Below are positions 43,577 to 52,814 of a stretch of DNA of 53,781 nt, piece by piece. Under the pieces are notes generated by a model that had not been told where the DNA came from, did not search any database, and was given only the letters and a program-made list of their open reading frames with translations. Source of the stretch: Porphyromonadaceae bacterium (GTDB taxonomy: Bacteria > Bacteroidota > Bacteroidia > Bacteroidales > Dysgonomonadaceae); the NCBI GenBank assembly GCA_022840285.1, contig JALHIE010000014.1:1-53781 (forward strand), in the 5' to 3' direction. Both the position numbers and the translations under genes were made by a program. How positions within the stretch are numbered: the stretch's first letter is position 1; each line of letters opens with the position of its first letter.

Positions 43577-44242
43577 TTACGACAAAATCAGTCCGATATT
43601 TTCGAACCGTTCGTTGTAGTCTTGGACGGCGTAGCGAATAACTTCAAGGGCTTCATCGCGTCCGTAAACGTGGGTGATCTCGGTGTTGCGGTCCTCGCCC
43701 GGCATATCCTTATAAGTAAGGAAATAGTGTTCCAGGCGTTGGATAACAATTTTTGGGACATCGTCAATATTGTCGTAATGTCCGTAAACGGTATCGTTCT
43801 TCAGGATGGCGATAATCTTATCGTCTGCCTGATTACCGTCGATCATCCGGAAACCTCCAATAGGAATAGCATTTACCAGCAAATCGCCGTGCGAGAGGTC
43901 TTTTTCCGTTAACACGCAAATATCCATAGGATCTCCATCACCCAGGATGTCTGTTCTTCCGGTCTTTTTGTTGCAGAAATCACCTACTCGTTTTCCACAA
44001 TAGGTTTGTGGAATGAATCCATACAAAGCTGGCACCACATTCGAAAATTTTTGCGGTCGATCCACCCGCAGGTACCCGCTTATTTTATCTATTTCGTATT
44101 TTACCGTATCGGTAGGAACCACTTCGATAAATGCCGTTACTTCTTCGGGAGCATGATCACCGATAGATATGCCGTGCCACGGATGAGATTTGTACCGCAA
44201 TCCCATCAACCTGCCAATCGGGTCTGAAAGTTTATCAACCAT
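43577..44242 (-). CDS. ppa: inorganic pyrophosphatase (family I)
   Basis: This 221-residue soluble enzyme hydrolyses pyrophosphate to phosphate. Family I motifs are clear: EIDKISGYLRVDRP with the substrate lysine and tyrosine, DGDPMDICVL with the metal-binding aspartates, and DDKIIAIL further on. The length is above that of E. coli (176) but usual for Bacteroidota. A -7-like box on the minus strand lies at 44262-44269 (TACTTTTG), 20 bases upstream of the start. It is flanked by unrelated genes. Confidence 0.95.
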   Translation of the reverse strand: MVDKLSDPIGRLMGLRYKSHPWHGISIGDHAPEEVTAFIEVVPTDTVKYEIDKISGYLRVDRPQKFSNVVPALYGFIPQTYCGKRVGDFCNKKTGRTDILGDGDPMDICVLTEKDLSHGDLLVNAIPIGGFRMIDGNQADDKIIAILKNDTVYGHYDNIDDVPKIVIQRLEHYFLTYKDMPGEDRNTEITHVYGRDEALEVIRYAVQDYNERFENIGLILS

Positions 44243-44350
44243 CTTTATTTTCTTTTATTTGCAAAAGTATAAAAACTATTTCGAATTTGGGATTCCGGGT
44301 CAGGGATTTCGGATCTAAAGCCCATTTCTTCTCAAGCCCCCCAGAGCCCA

Positions 44351-45517
44351 TCATTCTTCGTATAACAGATAGGGACGGCGTTGCCGTTTGAACTTCAATA
44401 CGTCACAGAACCACTTCTCTTTTATTTCCTGAGCGGATTTTCCGGCAATAATTTCTTGACGTATGTAATCCACTCCAACTAATTTTTCAAAGAAGTTGGT
44501 GAAGAACTTATCGCCCATTTTCAAGTTTCTGTAGGCATCGATCACGTAGGAGAGATCGAAGCCGTTTTCCCAAATGTATTCCTGCGAAACATTCCGGAGG
44601 TCAACACCGTAACATTTTTTGTCGAGTAACGGCGGGTTTTTAGCTCCCGGAACGCTGCGGGGTGTAAAGGAAAAACCGGAGCCCTCGAAGTTCGGATGTC
44701 CGTAGGCCTGAAATGGAAAAGAGGTCCCGCGGCCCAAGCTCATAACCGTACCTTCAAAAAGGCAGGTCGAGGGATAAAGATAAACAGACCGCATGTTCGG
44801 CAGGTTGGGAGAAGGGGCTATGGGTAATTCGTATTTTGTTTGATGTGTATAATTTTCACACGGGATAACCGTCACATCGCAGATCCGGCCTTGCGGCAGC
44901 CATTTTTCGCCGTTTATCATCAGGGCCAGTTCGCCCAGTGTCATTCCGTGAACCACGGGGATGGGCAACCACCCTACACCCGACTTGTGTTTCATATCCA
45001 AAAGCGGCCCATCCACATAAAACCCATTTGGGTTGGGACGGTCGAGCACGATCATTTTCTTGTCGTGCTCAGCACAGGCTTCCATTAAACGGGCCATACT
45101 GGCGTAGTAGGTATAAAACCGTAATCCGACATCCTGGAGGTCGAAAAGAAGTACATCGAACCCTTTCATTTTTCCGGTAGACGGCTTACCTCCTCCACTA
45201 CCGTATAGCGACCATACGGGAACCCCTGTCTTCTCATCCACCGAACTTGCCACGTGCTCCCCCGCATCGGCCATCCCGCGAAACCCGTGTTCGGGGGAGA
45301 AAATTCCGACCAGGTCAACTTTATTTCGGATAAGCAGATCCACCAGGTGTTCGTCTCCTACCCTTCCGGTCTGGTTGGTCATCACCGCCACCCGTTTCCC
45401 CCGGATGAGCGGGAGATATGCTCCGGTCAATTCGGCCCCTGCTTTAACGGTTTGCGCTGGTAGGCCAAAAGAGGAAAAGAGTAATGTCGCAATAAAAAGT
45501 ACTTTCTTTACCCTCAT
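44351..45517 (-). CDS. DUF1343/GH171 NamZ-like exo-beta-N-acetylmuramidase
   Basis: This 388-residue secreted protein belongs to DUF1343, now GH171, whose characterised member NamZ removes terminal N-acetylmuramic acid from peptidoglycan fragments. A signal peptide covers residues 1-20 (ending LPAQ). Conserved blocks include VAVMTNQTGRVG, IFSPEHGFRG, FDLQDVGLRFYTY, VLDRPNPNG and GRGTSFPFQAYG. It starts within the stop codon of the MerR gene (ATGA overlap at 45514-45517), so expression should be coupled to that regulator. The role is probably cell-wall recycling or scavenging. Confidence 0.92.
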   Translation of the reverse strand: MRVKKVLFIATLLFSSFGLPAQTVKAGAELTGAYLPLIRGKRVAVMTNQTGRVGDEHLVDLLIRNKVDLVGIFSPEHGFRGMADAGEHVASSVDEKTGVPVWSLYGSGGGKPSTGKMKGFDVLLFDLQDVGLRFYTYYASMARLMEACAEHDKKMIVLDRPNPNGFYVDGPLLDMKHKSGVGWLPIPVVHGMTLGELALMINGEKWLPQGRICDVTVIPCENYTHQTKYELPIAPSPNLPNMRSVYLYPSTCLFEGTVMSLGRGTSFPFQAYGHPNFEGSGFSFTPRSVPGAKNPPLLDKKCYGVDLRNVSQEYIWENGFDLSYVIDAYRNLKMGDKFFTNFFEKLVGVDYIRQEIIAGKSAQEIKEKWFCDVLKFKRQRRPYLLYEE

Positions 45518-45906
45518 TCTATTTCCGTTTTGCTGTATTTTTGCTGCTCGTGAAGCCGGTCAAACGCTTCTTCCAGCGAGAGCAGTTCCCTCTTTATTTC
45601 CTTGAGTTTTTCCAACGCTTCCACACGCTTTACCTCATCGTCCTTTTTCGACTTCAACGACTGGCGTGCGCCTTCCAGCGTCAATCCTTTCTCCTTTACC
45701 AAATGATATACAATCTCCACCTGTTGAATGTCTTCCCGGGTATACTGACGCGTTCCTCCGGCCGTTTTTTTCGGGTTGATGTTCTCAAATTCTTTTTCCC
45801 AGAACCTTAAAAGCGAGACGTTTACAGCAAAATGATCGGCTACCTCCTGAATGGAGTAGTAAAGCCGCTTATCGTTGAACTGGATTGGTTTTCTTCGCTT
45901 GCCCAT
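45514..45906 (-). CDS. small MerR-family transcriptional regulator
   Basis: This 130-residue regulator has an N-terminal MerR winged helix-turn-helix (YYSIQEVADHFAVNVSLLRFWEKEF, then GTRQYTREDI) and a C-terminal helical, coiled-coil-like region rich in K and E that ends at the stop. The start at 45906 gives MGKRRKPIQF; a longer open frame extends 37 codons into the alaS promoter and is not credible. It is divergent from alaS and its last codons overlap the NamZ-like gene by four bases. The effector is unknown; no metal-binding cysteine cluster is present. Confidence 0.9.
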   Translation of the reverse strand: MGKRRKPIQFNDKRLYYSIQEVADHFAVNVSLLRFWEKEFENINPKKTAGGTRQYTREDIQQVEIVYHLVKEKGLTLEGARQSLKSKKDDEVKRVEALEKLKEIKRELLSLEEAFDRLHEQQKYSKTEIE

Positions 45907-45932
45907 TTCTCTACCAAAGTTTTGAACCTTGA

Positions 45933-45961
45933 CAAAGATACAAATTAGAATCAAAAGACAA
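45933..45961 (-). promoter_or_regulatory. promoter of the MerR-NamZ pair
   Basis: On the minus strand, TATCTTTG lies at 45933-45940 and TTG at 45959-45961, 18 bases apart, just upstream of the MerR start at 45906. The divergent alaS gene has its own -7 box TATCTTTG at 45996-46003. Confidence 0.55.
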
Positions 45962-46063
45962 TGGTTTTTGCTTATGTTTTGACGCAAGAAAATTGTATCT
46001 TTGCACCTCAAAAACAAAACTTCGGATTTCCCGCTCGAAATTCAAAAAATTCGAAACCCGTAT

Positions 46064-48677
46064 ATGACTTCAAAAGAAATTCGCCAATCGTTTAAAGATT
46101 TTTTTGCGTCCAAGGATCACCAGGTTGTGCCTTCGGCTCCGATGGTGATCAAGGACGATCCTACGCTGATGTTTACCAATGCCGGCATGAATCAGTTTAA
46201 AGATATCATTCTGGGAAATGCCCCTGTTAAATACCCGCGGGTGGCAGATTCACAAAAATGTTTGAGAGTGAGCGGCAAGCACAACGATCTGGAAGAGGTG
46301 GGACACGATACTTATCACCATACCATGTTTGAAATGTTGGGAAACTGGTCGTTCGGCGACTATTTCAAGAAAGAGGCCATCGCCTGGGCCTGGGAATATC
46401 TTGTAGAGGTACTGAAGCTTGACCCGGACCGCCTTTATGCAACCGTTTTTGAAGGAAGCCCCGAAGAGAAACTGGAACGCGACAACGAAGCAGCCGGTTA
46501 CTGGCAGCACTACCTTCCCAACGAACGTATCATCGATGGAAACAAAAAGGACAACTTCTGGGAAATGGGCGATACAGGGCCGTGCGGTCCTTGTTCCGAA
46601 ATTCATATCGACATCCGATCCGAGGAGGAGCGTGCCAAGGTAGACGGGCTTCTGCTCGTCAACCAAAGCCACCCTCAAGTTATCGAGATCTGGAACCTGG
46701 TGTTCATGCAATACAACCGCAAGGCTGATGGTTCGTTAGAACCGCTTCCTGCCAAAGTGATTGACACCGGTATGGGGTTTGAGCGTCTTACAATGGCCGT
46801 ACAAGGAAAAACATCGAATTACGACACCGATGTTTTCCAGCCAATCATCGCAAAAATCGGAGAAATTACAGGCGTGGCGTATGGCAATGACACCCGGAAA
46901 GACATAGCAAAGCGTGTAATTGCCGATCATATCCGCACCATTGCTTTTTCGATCACCGACGGGCAATTGCCCTCTAATGCCAAAGCCGGATACGTTATCC
47001 GACGCATTTTACGCCGTGCCGTCCGTTACGGATACACGTTTCTCAACATGCACGACGCGTTTATGCATAAGCTTGTGCCCACACTTATTGACGTTATGGG
47101 AGACGCCTATCCCGAATTGGAGGTCCAAAAGACCTTGATCGAAAAGGTGATCAAAGAAGAAGAGAACGCGTTCTTGAGAACGCTCGAAACCGGAATTCGC
47201 TTACTTGACAAGGAAATTGCTGAGCACAAGGGATCGGACAGAAATGAACTGGAGGGGGGGATTGCTTTTCAGTTATACGACACATTCGGCTTCCCGCTCG
47301 ACCTGACTGAACTTATTCTTCGCGAACACGGTATGTCTGTCGACCACAAAGGTTTTAACGTCGAAATGCAAAAACAGAAAGAACGTGCCCGTAACGCAGC
47401 TGCCGTTGAAACGGGAGACTGGGTTAAAGTACGGGACGGCGGGACCGAATTTGTGGGTTACGACGAAACAGAATGCGAGACACAGGTGATCCGTTACCGG
47501 AAAGTGAAACAGGGAATATTACCAGGTTGTCCTTTCCAAGTCGCCGTTTTATGCCGAAATGGGAGGCCAGATCGGAGATAGCGGTTGGCTTGTTGACGAA
47601 AACGGCGAGGCGACCAGCATCTTCGACACCAAACGTGAGAACAACCTGCCGGTCCATCTAACAAATAACTTACCGGAACAGATAGAAAGTACATTTGTTG
47701 CTAAAATAGATACAGACAAACGCACTGCCACTGAAAGCAACCACACGGCAACTCACCTGATGCACGAAGCGCTTCGTGAAGTACTGGGCGTGCATGTGGA
47801 ACAGAAAGGTTCGTACGTTTCGCCCGAAGTATTGCGATTCGATTTCTCGCATTTCCAGAAAATGACACCCGAGGAAATCCGCGAAGTGGAAAAGCGCGTA
47901 ACTGAAAAAATCCGCTCCGATTTCCGCATTGAAGAGCATCGCCACGTACCCATAGAAGAAGCAAAAGCACAAGGCGCCATGGCGCTTTTTGGTGAGAAAT
48001 ACGGCGATGACGTTCGTACTGTCCGATTTGGTTCGTCCATCGAGCTTTGCGGGGGAACGCATATCTCTTCCACCGGACGTATCGGCACGTTCCGTATCGT
48101 GAGTGAGGGCGCCATTGCCGCCGGTGTCCGCCGTATTGAGGCCGTCACGGCTAAAGGCTGCGAAGATTATTTGTACATGATGGAAGACATGCTCCGAAAC
48201 ATAAAAGAAGCGTTGTCGGGCAACGCTCCCGAAATCATGGTGGGCTTGCGCAAACTGATGAGCGAAAACGAGGAGATGCGGCAAAAAATTGAAGCATTCA
48301 CCAAAGAGCGAACCCTACAGGTAAAGAACCTCATTATTCAGAAAAAGAAGATCATTAACGGCATCACGCTGTTTAAACTTGAGGAGATGGTGGTAACCCC
48401 CGAGATTGTAAAGGACATTGCCTTTCAACTGAGAGGTGAATTTCCGGAAAAGATGGCTTTCATGGCGGCAACCAGTGGCAACAACAAACCAGGCCTGACG
48501 GTGATGTTGAGCGATGATTTAGTGTCAGAAGGACTGAATGCCGGAGCTATTGTACGTGAAGCAGCCAAACATATCCAGGGAGGAGGAGGAGGCCAACCAC
48601 ACTTTGCGACTGCCGGAGGTAAAAATGCCGATGGGTTAAAGATGGCGATGGAGACAATGTTGCAATATTTACCGTAA
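46064..48677 (+). CDS. alaS: alanyl-tRNA synthetase, with an apparent single-base frameshift
   Basis: AlaRS charges tRNA-Ala and is normally essential. The first part, from MTSKEIRQSFKDFFASKDH at 46064, contains the class II motifs TLMFTNAGMNQFKDI and HHTMFEMLGNWSFGDYF. The second part has the editing domain (ESNHTATHLMHEAL and ELCGGTH) and the C-terminal domain ending GGGQPHFATAGG. They are in different frames. The shift is near 47521-47523: after RYRKVKQ the sequence CAGGGAATATTACCAG continues the family text only in the other frame, as EYYQVVLSKSPFYAEMGG. Removing one G from the GGG run restores one frame of about 870 residues, the usual length. A sequencing or assembly error in the G run is the likeliest cause; programmed frameshifting or a real mutation are alternatives. 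Confidence 0.9.
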
Positions 48678-48697
48678 ACTGAAAAAACTCCGAAGTT

Positions 48698-48730
48698 TTG
48701 CCGTTTAGGACTCTTTTTTTCATATATTTG
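48698..48730 (+). promoter_or_regulatory. promoter of the LacI-family regulator gene
   Basis: TTTG at 48698-48701 and TATATTTG at 48723-48730 are 21 bases apart, fitting the Bacteroidota consensus. The start codon at 48754 follows after 23 bases. Confidence 0.7.
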
Positions 48731-48753
48731 AGACGTTTAAAAATCTCAACGAT

Positions 48754-49770
48754 ATGGATAAGCGACAAATTACCCTGAAAGACATTGCCAAAGAGTTAAA
48801 ATTATCACCCTCAACCGTATCCCGGGCGCTAAGGAATCATCCTGCCATCAGCAAGGAAACCAAAGCGCTTGTTCGAGACTATGCCGTAAAACATAAATAC
48901 AAGCCCAACACGCTCGCGCTTCAGCTTCGTACGAACCGGAACAACACCATTGGCGTTATTGTTCCTGAAATTGTACACTATTTCTTTTCTACGGTGATTG
49001 CGGGTATTCAGGAGGAAGCGGAGAAAGAGAATCATAACCTGATCATATGCCAGTCCAACGAGAATTACGAACGCGAAGTAAAGAGCGTGGAAACCCTTCT
49101 TGACGCGAGGGTGCGGGGCATTCTGGCTTCTCAATCCAAATCGACCGAAGAGTTTTCTCACTTCCAGGACATTATAGACAACGGGACACATCTCGTATTT
49201 TTCGACCGTATCTGCACCGGGATCAATACCGACAAGGTGGTTATAGACGATTACGCCGGTGCTTACAATGCCGTTGATTATCTGATCAGGAGTGGATGTA
49301 CACGCATTGCATTTCTTGGATCCAACCCGCACTTGCCCATTGCCAACAACAGAAGGATGGGTTACGAAGATGCGTTGCGGAATCACAATATCTCCGTGGA
49401 TAAAGCCCTTATACAGGTATGCGATACCATTGAACTTGCACGCGAAATAGTGCCTGTCATGTTGAAGATTGCTCCTGCTCCCGATGCTTTTTTCTGTATC
49501 AACGACGAAGTGGCCTCTTATTGTCTTCAGATTTGCAAATCAGCAGGATACAAGATTCCTCAGGACATATCGGTTTGCGGATTTACCAATTCATACATTA
49601 CTGAAATGACCGATCCAACGCTTACCAGCGTAGATCAACACGGTTTCGAGATGGGAAAAGCTGCAGCACGCCTGCTTATCAACCGCATAAAAGGTATCGA
49701 AAAGAAGACGGGTATCGTGAGCAAAGTCATTAAAACCAAGTTGGTGGTCAGGAACTCCACAAGAAATTGA
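48754..49770 (+). CDS. LacI-family transcriptional regulator
   Basis: This 338-residue regulator has the LacI helix-turn-helix at residues 6-30 (TLKDIAKELKLSPSTVSRALRNHP), the hinge region KYKPNTLALQLRT, and a periplasmic-binding-protein-like effector domain (TIGVIVPEIVHYFFSTVIAGI, FFDRICTG, DISVCGFTNS, DPTLTSVDQHGFEMG). It lies 144 bases ahead of an MFS sugar transporter and an amylase-like gene, so a maltose- or glucoside-type inducer and control of these genes are likely. A palindrome with the central CG typical of LacI-type operators lies in the intergenic region. Confidence 0.95.
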   Translation: MDKRQITLKDIAKELKLSPSTVSRALRNHPAISKETKALVRDYAVKHKYKPNTLALQLRTNRNNTIGVIVPEIVHYFFSTVIAGIQEEAEKENHNLIICQSNENYEREVKSVETLLDARVRGILASQSKSTEEFSHFQDIIDNGTHLVFFDRICTGINTDKVVIDDYAGAYNAVDYLIRSGCTRIAFLGSNPHLPIANNRRMGYEDALRNHNISVDKALIQVCDTIELAREIVPVMLKIAPAPDAFFCINDEVASYCLQICKSAGYKIPQDISVCGFTNSYITEMTDPTLTSVDQHGFEMGKAAARLLINRIKGIEKKTGIVSKVIKTKLVVRNSTRN

Positions 49771-49809
49771 CAACGAGTGACGCCCTCAGTTGTTACGTCA
49801 CAGATTCCA

Positions 49810-49825
49810 ATGCATTCGATTGCAT
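49810..49825. promoter_or_regulatory. candidate LacI-family operator upstream of the MFS transporter
   Basis: ATGCATTCGATTGCAT is a 16-bp near-perfect palindrome (14 of 16 positions) with the central CG step usual for LacI-family sites. It lies about 70 bases upstream of the -7 box TAAATTTG at 49879-49886. The position would suit an activator or a looping repressor better than simple promoter blocking. The assignment is by pattern only. Confidence 0.4.
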
Positions 49826-49878
49826 ACATTTTTCAACTTTTTTACTTAAAATACGGTTCTTCGATGTTCAAAGCATTG

Positions 49879-49886
49879 TAAATTTG
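49879..49886 (+). promoter_or_regulatory. -7 box of the MFS transporter promoter
   Basis: TAAATTTG fits TAnnTTTG and lies 28 bases before the start codon. No clear TTTG is found at -33, so the promoter may need an activator. Confidence 0.5.
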
Positions 49887-49914
49887 CTTATTAACAGAAG
49901 AAAAACATCACAAC

Positions 49915-51450
49915 ATGAAGAAAAGACACCTCTCTTTTTGGGAAATCTGGAACATGAGCTTCGGATTTTTGGGAATTCAATTCGGCTTTGCGCTTCAAAA
50001 CGCGAATGTCAGCCGTATCTTCGAGACACTGGGCGCTCGGGTGGAAGATATCCCCATACTCTGGATTGCCGCCCCGCTTACCGGACTCATCGTTCAGCCC
50101 ATCATCGGACACCTCAGCGATAAAACCTGGAACCGGTTCGGCAGGCGTCGTCCCTATTTTACCATCGGAGCCATTTTTACTACGCTGGCGTTGTTCGTCA
50201 TGCCCAACTCCCCTGCACTGTGGATTGCGGCCGGAATGTTATGGATCATGGATGCTTCCATCAATATTTCCATGGAACCGTTCCGCGCTTTTGTGGGAGA
50301 CAATCTTCCTTCGGAGCAGCGGACCATGGGATTTGCCATGCAGAGCTTTTTTATCGGTTTAGGCGCCGTCATTGCTTCGGCATTACCTTATATCTTAACC
50401 AACTGGTTCGGTGTGCCCAATACGGCCGGTGAGGGCATAATACCCCAGTCGGTTAAACTCTCGTTCTATATCGGAGGGGTTGTTTTGCTGGCCTCGGTCT
50501 TATACACGGTCTTTACCTCCAAAGAATACTCTCCCGAAGAATTGGCTGCGTTTGAGCAGGAAAAGGAGAAAATATCCGGTATTAAAGCCGGGCTGAAATC
50601 GCCGGTCACCCCGGATCAATTTCTTAAAAACGGTTCCGTCTGGACAGTGGCAGGGATCGCTGCAACTGCAATAATCGTTTTGTTGAGGCTTGAAGCTCAG
50701 CTCTACATTGTTTCGGGATTGTTATTGACCTTTGGAATTATTTTACTGGTATCGGGTGCGTTGACTAAAAAAGGAAGTACCCAAAACGGCATGGTGGGCA
50801 TCATGAACGACTTGCTTCATATGCCGAAAACCATGGGACAACTCGCCGTGGTCCAGTTTTTCTCGTGGTTGTCGTTTTACGCCATGTGGATTTATACTAC
50901 GCCGGCCATAACCCAACATGTCTTTGGGACGAACGAGACAGCTTCCGAACTTTACAACCAGGGTGCCGACTGGGTGGGGGTTCTTTTTGCCGTTTACAAT
51001 GCCGTGTCGGCCCTGTCGGCATTCCTGCTTCCGGTGCTTGCCCGTCAGATCGGGCGCAAGGCAACCCATTCCATTGCACTGGCTGTGGGTGGGGTCTCAT
51101 TTATCTCGTTCTTCTTTATCCAGGATCCCCAAGTTCTTCTTCTGCCCATGATCGGCATAGGGTTCACCTGGGGAAGCATTCTCTCCATGCCGTATGCCAT
51201 TCTCACGGGCGCCCTTCCGGCAGATAAAATGGGAACGTATATGGGGATTTTCAATTTTTTTATCGTTATTCCACAGATCCTGGCTGCCAGTATCCTGGGA
51301 TTTGTCACGAAAGATATTTTTGGAGGGCAAGTTATCTTCACGATGGTGCTTGCCGGATGTTCGCTTATTCTCGGGGCTTTATCCGTCTTCTTCGTTCAGG
51401 ACCGGGACGATGTGTACCGATTTAAAAAAAGTGTACAAAAACAAAGATAA
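49915..51450 (+). CDS. MFS sugar transporter (SLC45/GPH-like, probably maltose-type)
   Basis: This 511-residue inner-membrane protein has about twelve hydrophobic segments. The MFS loop motif GHLSDKTWNRFGRRRPY lies after the second segment and GRKATHSIAL after a later one, as in disaccharide permeases of the SLC45/GPH type. It starts with MKKRHLSFWEIWNMSFGFLGIQFGFALQ, an N-terminus familiar from Bacteroidota maltose/sucrose permeases next to LacI and GH13 genes. A disaccharide such as maltose is the probable substrate, inferred from neighbours. The gap to the next gene holds a perfect palindrome AAACCGGTTT near 51460. Confidence 0.88.
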   Translation: MKKRHLSFWEIWNMSFGFLGIQFGFALQNANVSRIFETLGARVEDIPILWIAAPLTGLIVQPIIGHLSDKTWNRFGRRRPYFTIGAIFTTLALFVMPNSPALWIAAGMLWIMDASINISMEPFRAFVGDNLPSEQRTMGFAMQSFFIGLGAVIASALPYILTNWFGVPNTAGEGIIPQSVKLSFYIGGVVLLASVLYTVFTSKEYSPEELAAFEQEKEKISGIKAGLKSPVTPDQFLKNGSVWTVAGIAATAIIVLLRLEAQLYIVSGLLLTFGIILLVSGALTKKGSTQNGMVGIMNDLLHMPKTMGQLAVVQFFSWLSFYAMWIYTTPAITQHVFGTNETASELYNQGADWVGVLFAVYNAVSALSAFLLPVLARQIGRKATHSIALAVGGVSFISFFFIQDPQVLLLPMIGIGFTWGSILSMPYAILTGALPADKMGTYMGIFNFFIVIPQILAASILGFVTKDIFGGQVIFTMVLAGCSLILGALSVFFVQDRDDVYRFKKSVQKQR

Positions 51451-51492
51451 AAAATTTAAACCGGTTTCTAAGTTTCGCAAAACAGTATTGCA

Positions 51493-52798
51493 ATGAAAAA
51501 AACAATTTTTCTTTTATGGATTGTGCCGCTCCTGTTCTCGTGCGGGAGCAAAAAGCAGGAAGCAACAACAAGTGTCCACCCCGAATGGGTTTACGATGCC
51601 ACGATATACGAAGTAAACACACGACAATTCACGCCGGAGGGAACATTCAATGCCTTTACCGCTCATTTACCCCGGCTGAAAGAACTGGGCGTGGACCTGT
51701 TGTGGTTCATGCCTGTTCAACCTATCGGGGAAAAAGACAGAAAAGGAACGTTGGGGAGTTATTACTCCATCAGGAACTACACGGAGATAAACCCCGAATT
51801 CGGTACCATGGACGACTTTATAACCGTGGTAAAAGAAGCACACGGCATGGGCATGAAAGTAATTCTGGATTGGGTGCCCAACCACACCTCGCGCGATCAC
51901 AAGTGGATAACGGAACATTCCGACTGGTACAAGAGAGACAGCTTGGGAAATCCGGTAATTATGTATGACTGGACGGATATCGCGCCACTGGATTACGGCA
52001 AGAACGAAATGCGCAAGGCGATGATTGACGCCATGGCGTTTTGGGTGCGTGAGGCCGATATCGACGGTTTCCGCCGCTGTGATGTAGCCTATGAAGTCCC
52101 GATTGATTTTTGGGAAACGGCAAAGGATTCACTCATAACGCTGAAACCGGATATTTTCATGCTTGCCGAAGCTGAAAAACCGGAACTCAACGAATCAATT
52201 TTTGATGCCTATTATGCGTGGGATCTCCACCACAAAATGAATATGGTGGCTCAGGGAAAAGAAAACGTGGATTCTCTACGGCTATCGCTCAAGCGAATGA
52301 ACGAACGTTTTTCCTCCCATGCCATACCGATGTATTTCACCTCGAACCACGATGAAAACTCGTGGAACGGTTGCCGTACTCACCTATATGCTTCCCGGCA
52401 TGCCCTTGATATACAGCGGACAGGAGGCCGGATTAAACCGCAGGCTGCAGTTCTTTGAAAAGGACAGCATCGATTGGACAGACAAGGACGGTTTTACCGG
52501 TTTATACAGATCGCTTAACACGTTGAAAAAAACGAATAAAGCATTGCTTTCCCAGGAAAGAGGGGGAAAGGTGACCGAAATAGGGAATAACAATCCGGCA
52601 AGCATTTTTTCTTTCAAACGTGCCCATGAAAGGAATGAAATAGTTTGTGTTTTCAATCTCAGTAAGGACAGTGTAAAAACTGTTTTCAACGAAGCCGTGC
52701 CGGGCAGAGGTTTCACCGCTTTCCTTTCTGACGAGACAGTAACTCCTGTCAACGAAATGGAACTGGCCCCCTGGGAATACCGGATATTTGTAAAATAA
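51493..52798 (+). pseudogene. GH13 alpha-amylase-family lipoprotein, disrupted by an out-of-frame deletion
   Basis: The first part codes for a lipoprotein (C17, LLFSC) with a GH13 barrel: VYDATIYEVNTRQFTPEG, LDWVPNHTS, and all three catalytic residues D197 (GFRRCDVAYE), E226 (MLAEAEKP) and D287 (TSNHDENSW). After NHDENSWNG the frame is lost and ends at 52458. The family text resumes in another frame with VAVLTYMLPGMPLIYSGQEAG and runs to the stop at 52798, including the C-terminal beta-domain. About a dozen residues usually found between NSWNG and AVLTY are missing, so a deletion of roughly 40 bases, not a multiple of three, is indicated. The intact enzyme would cleave alpha-glucans in the periplasm to feed the transporter upstream. 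Confidence 0.85.
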
Positions 52799-52814
52799 CC
52801 GGTGGGTGATAACT

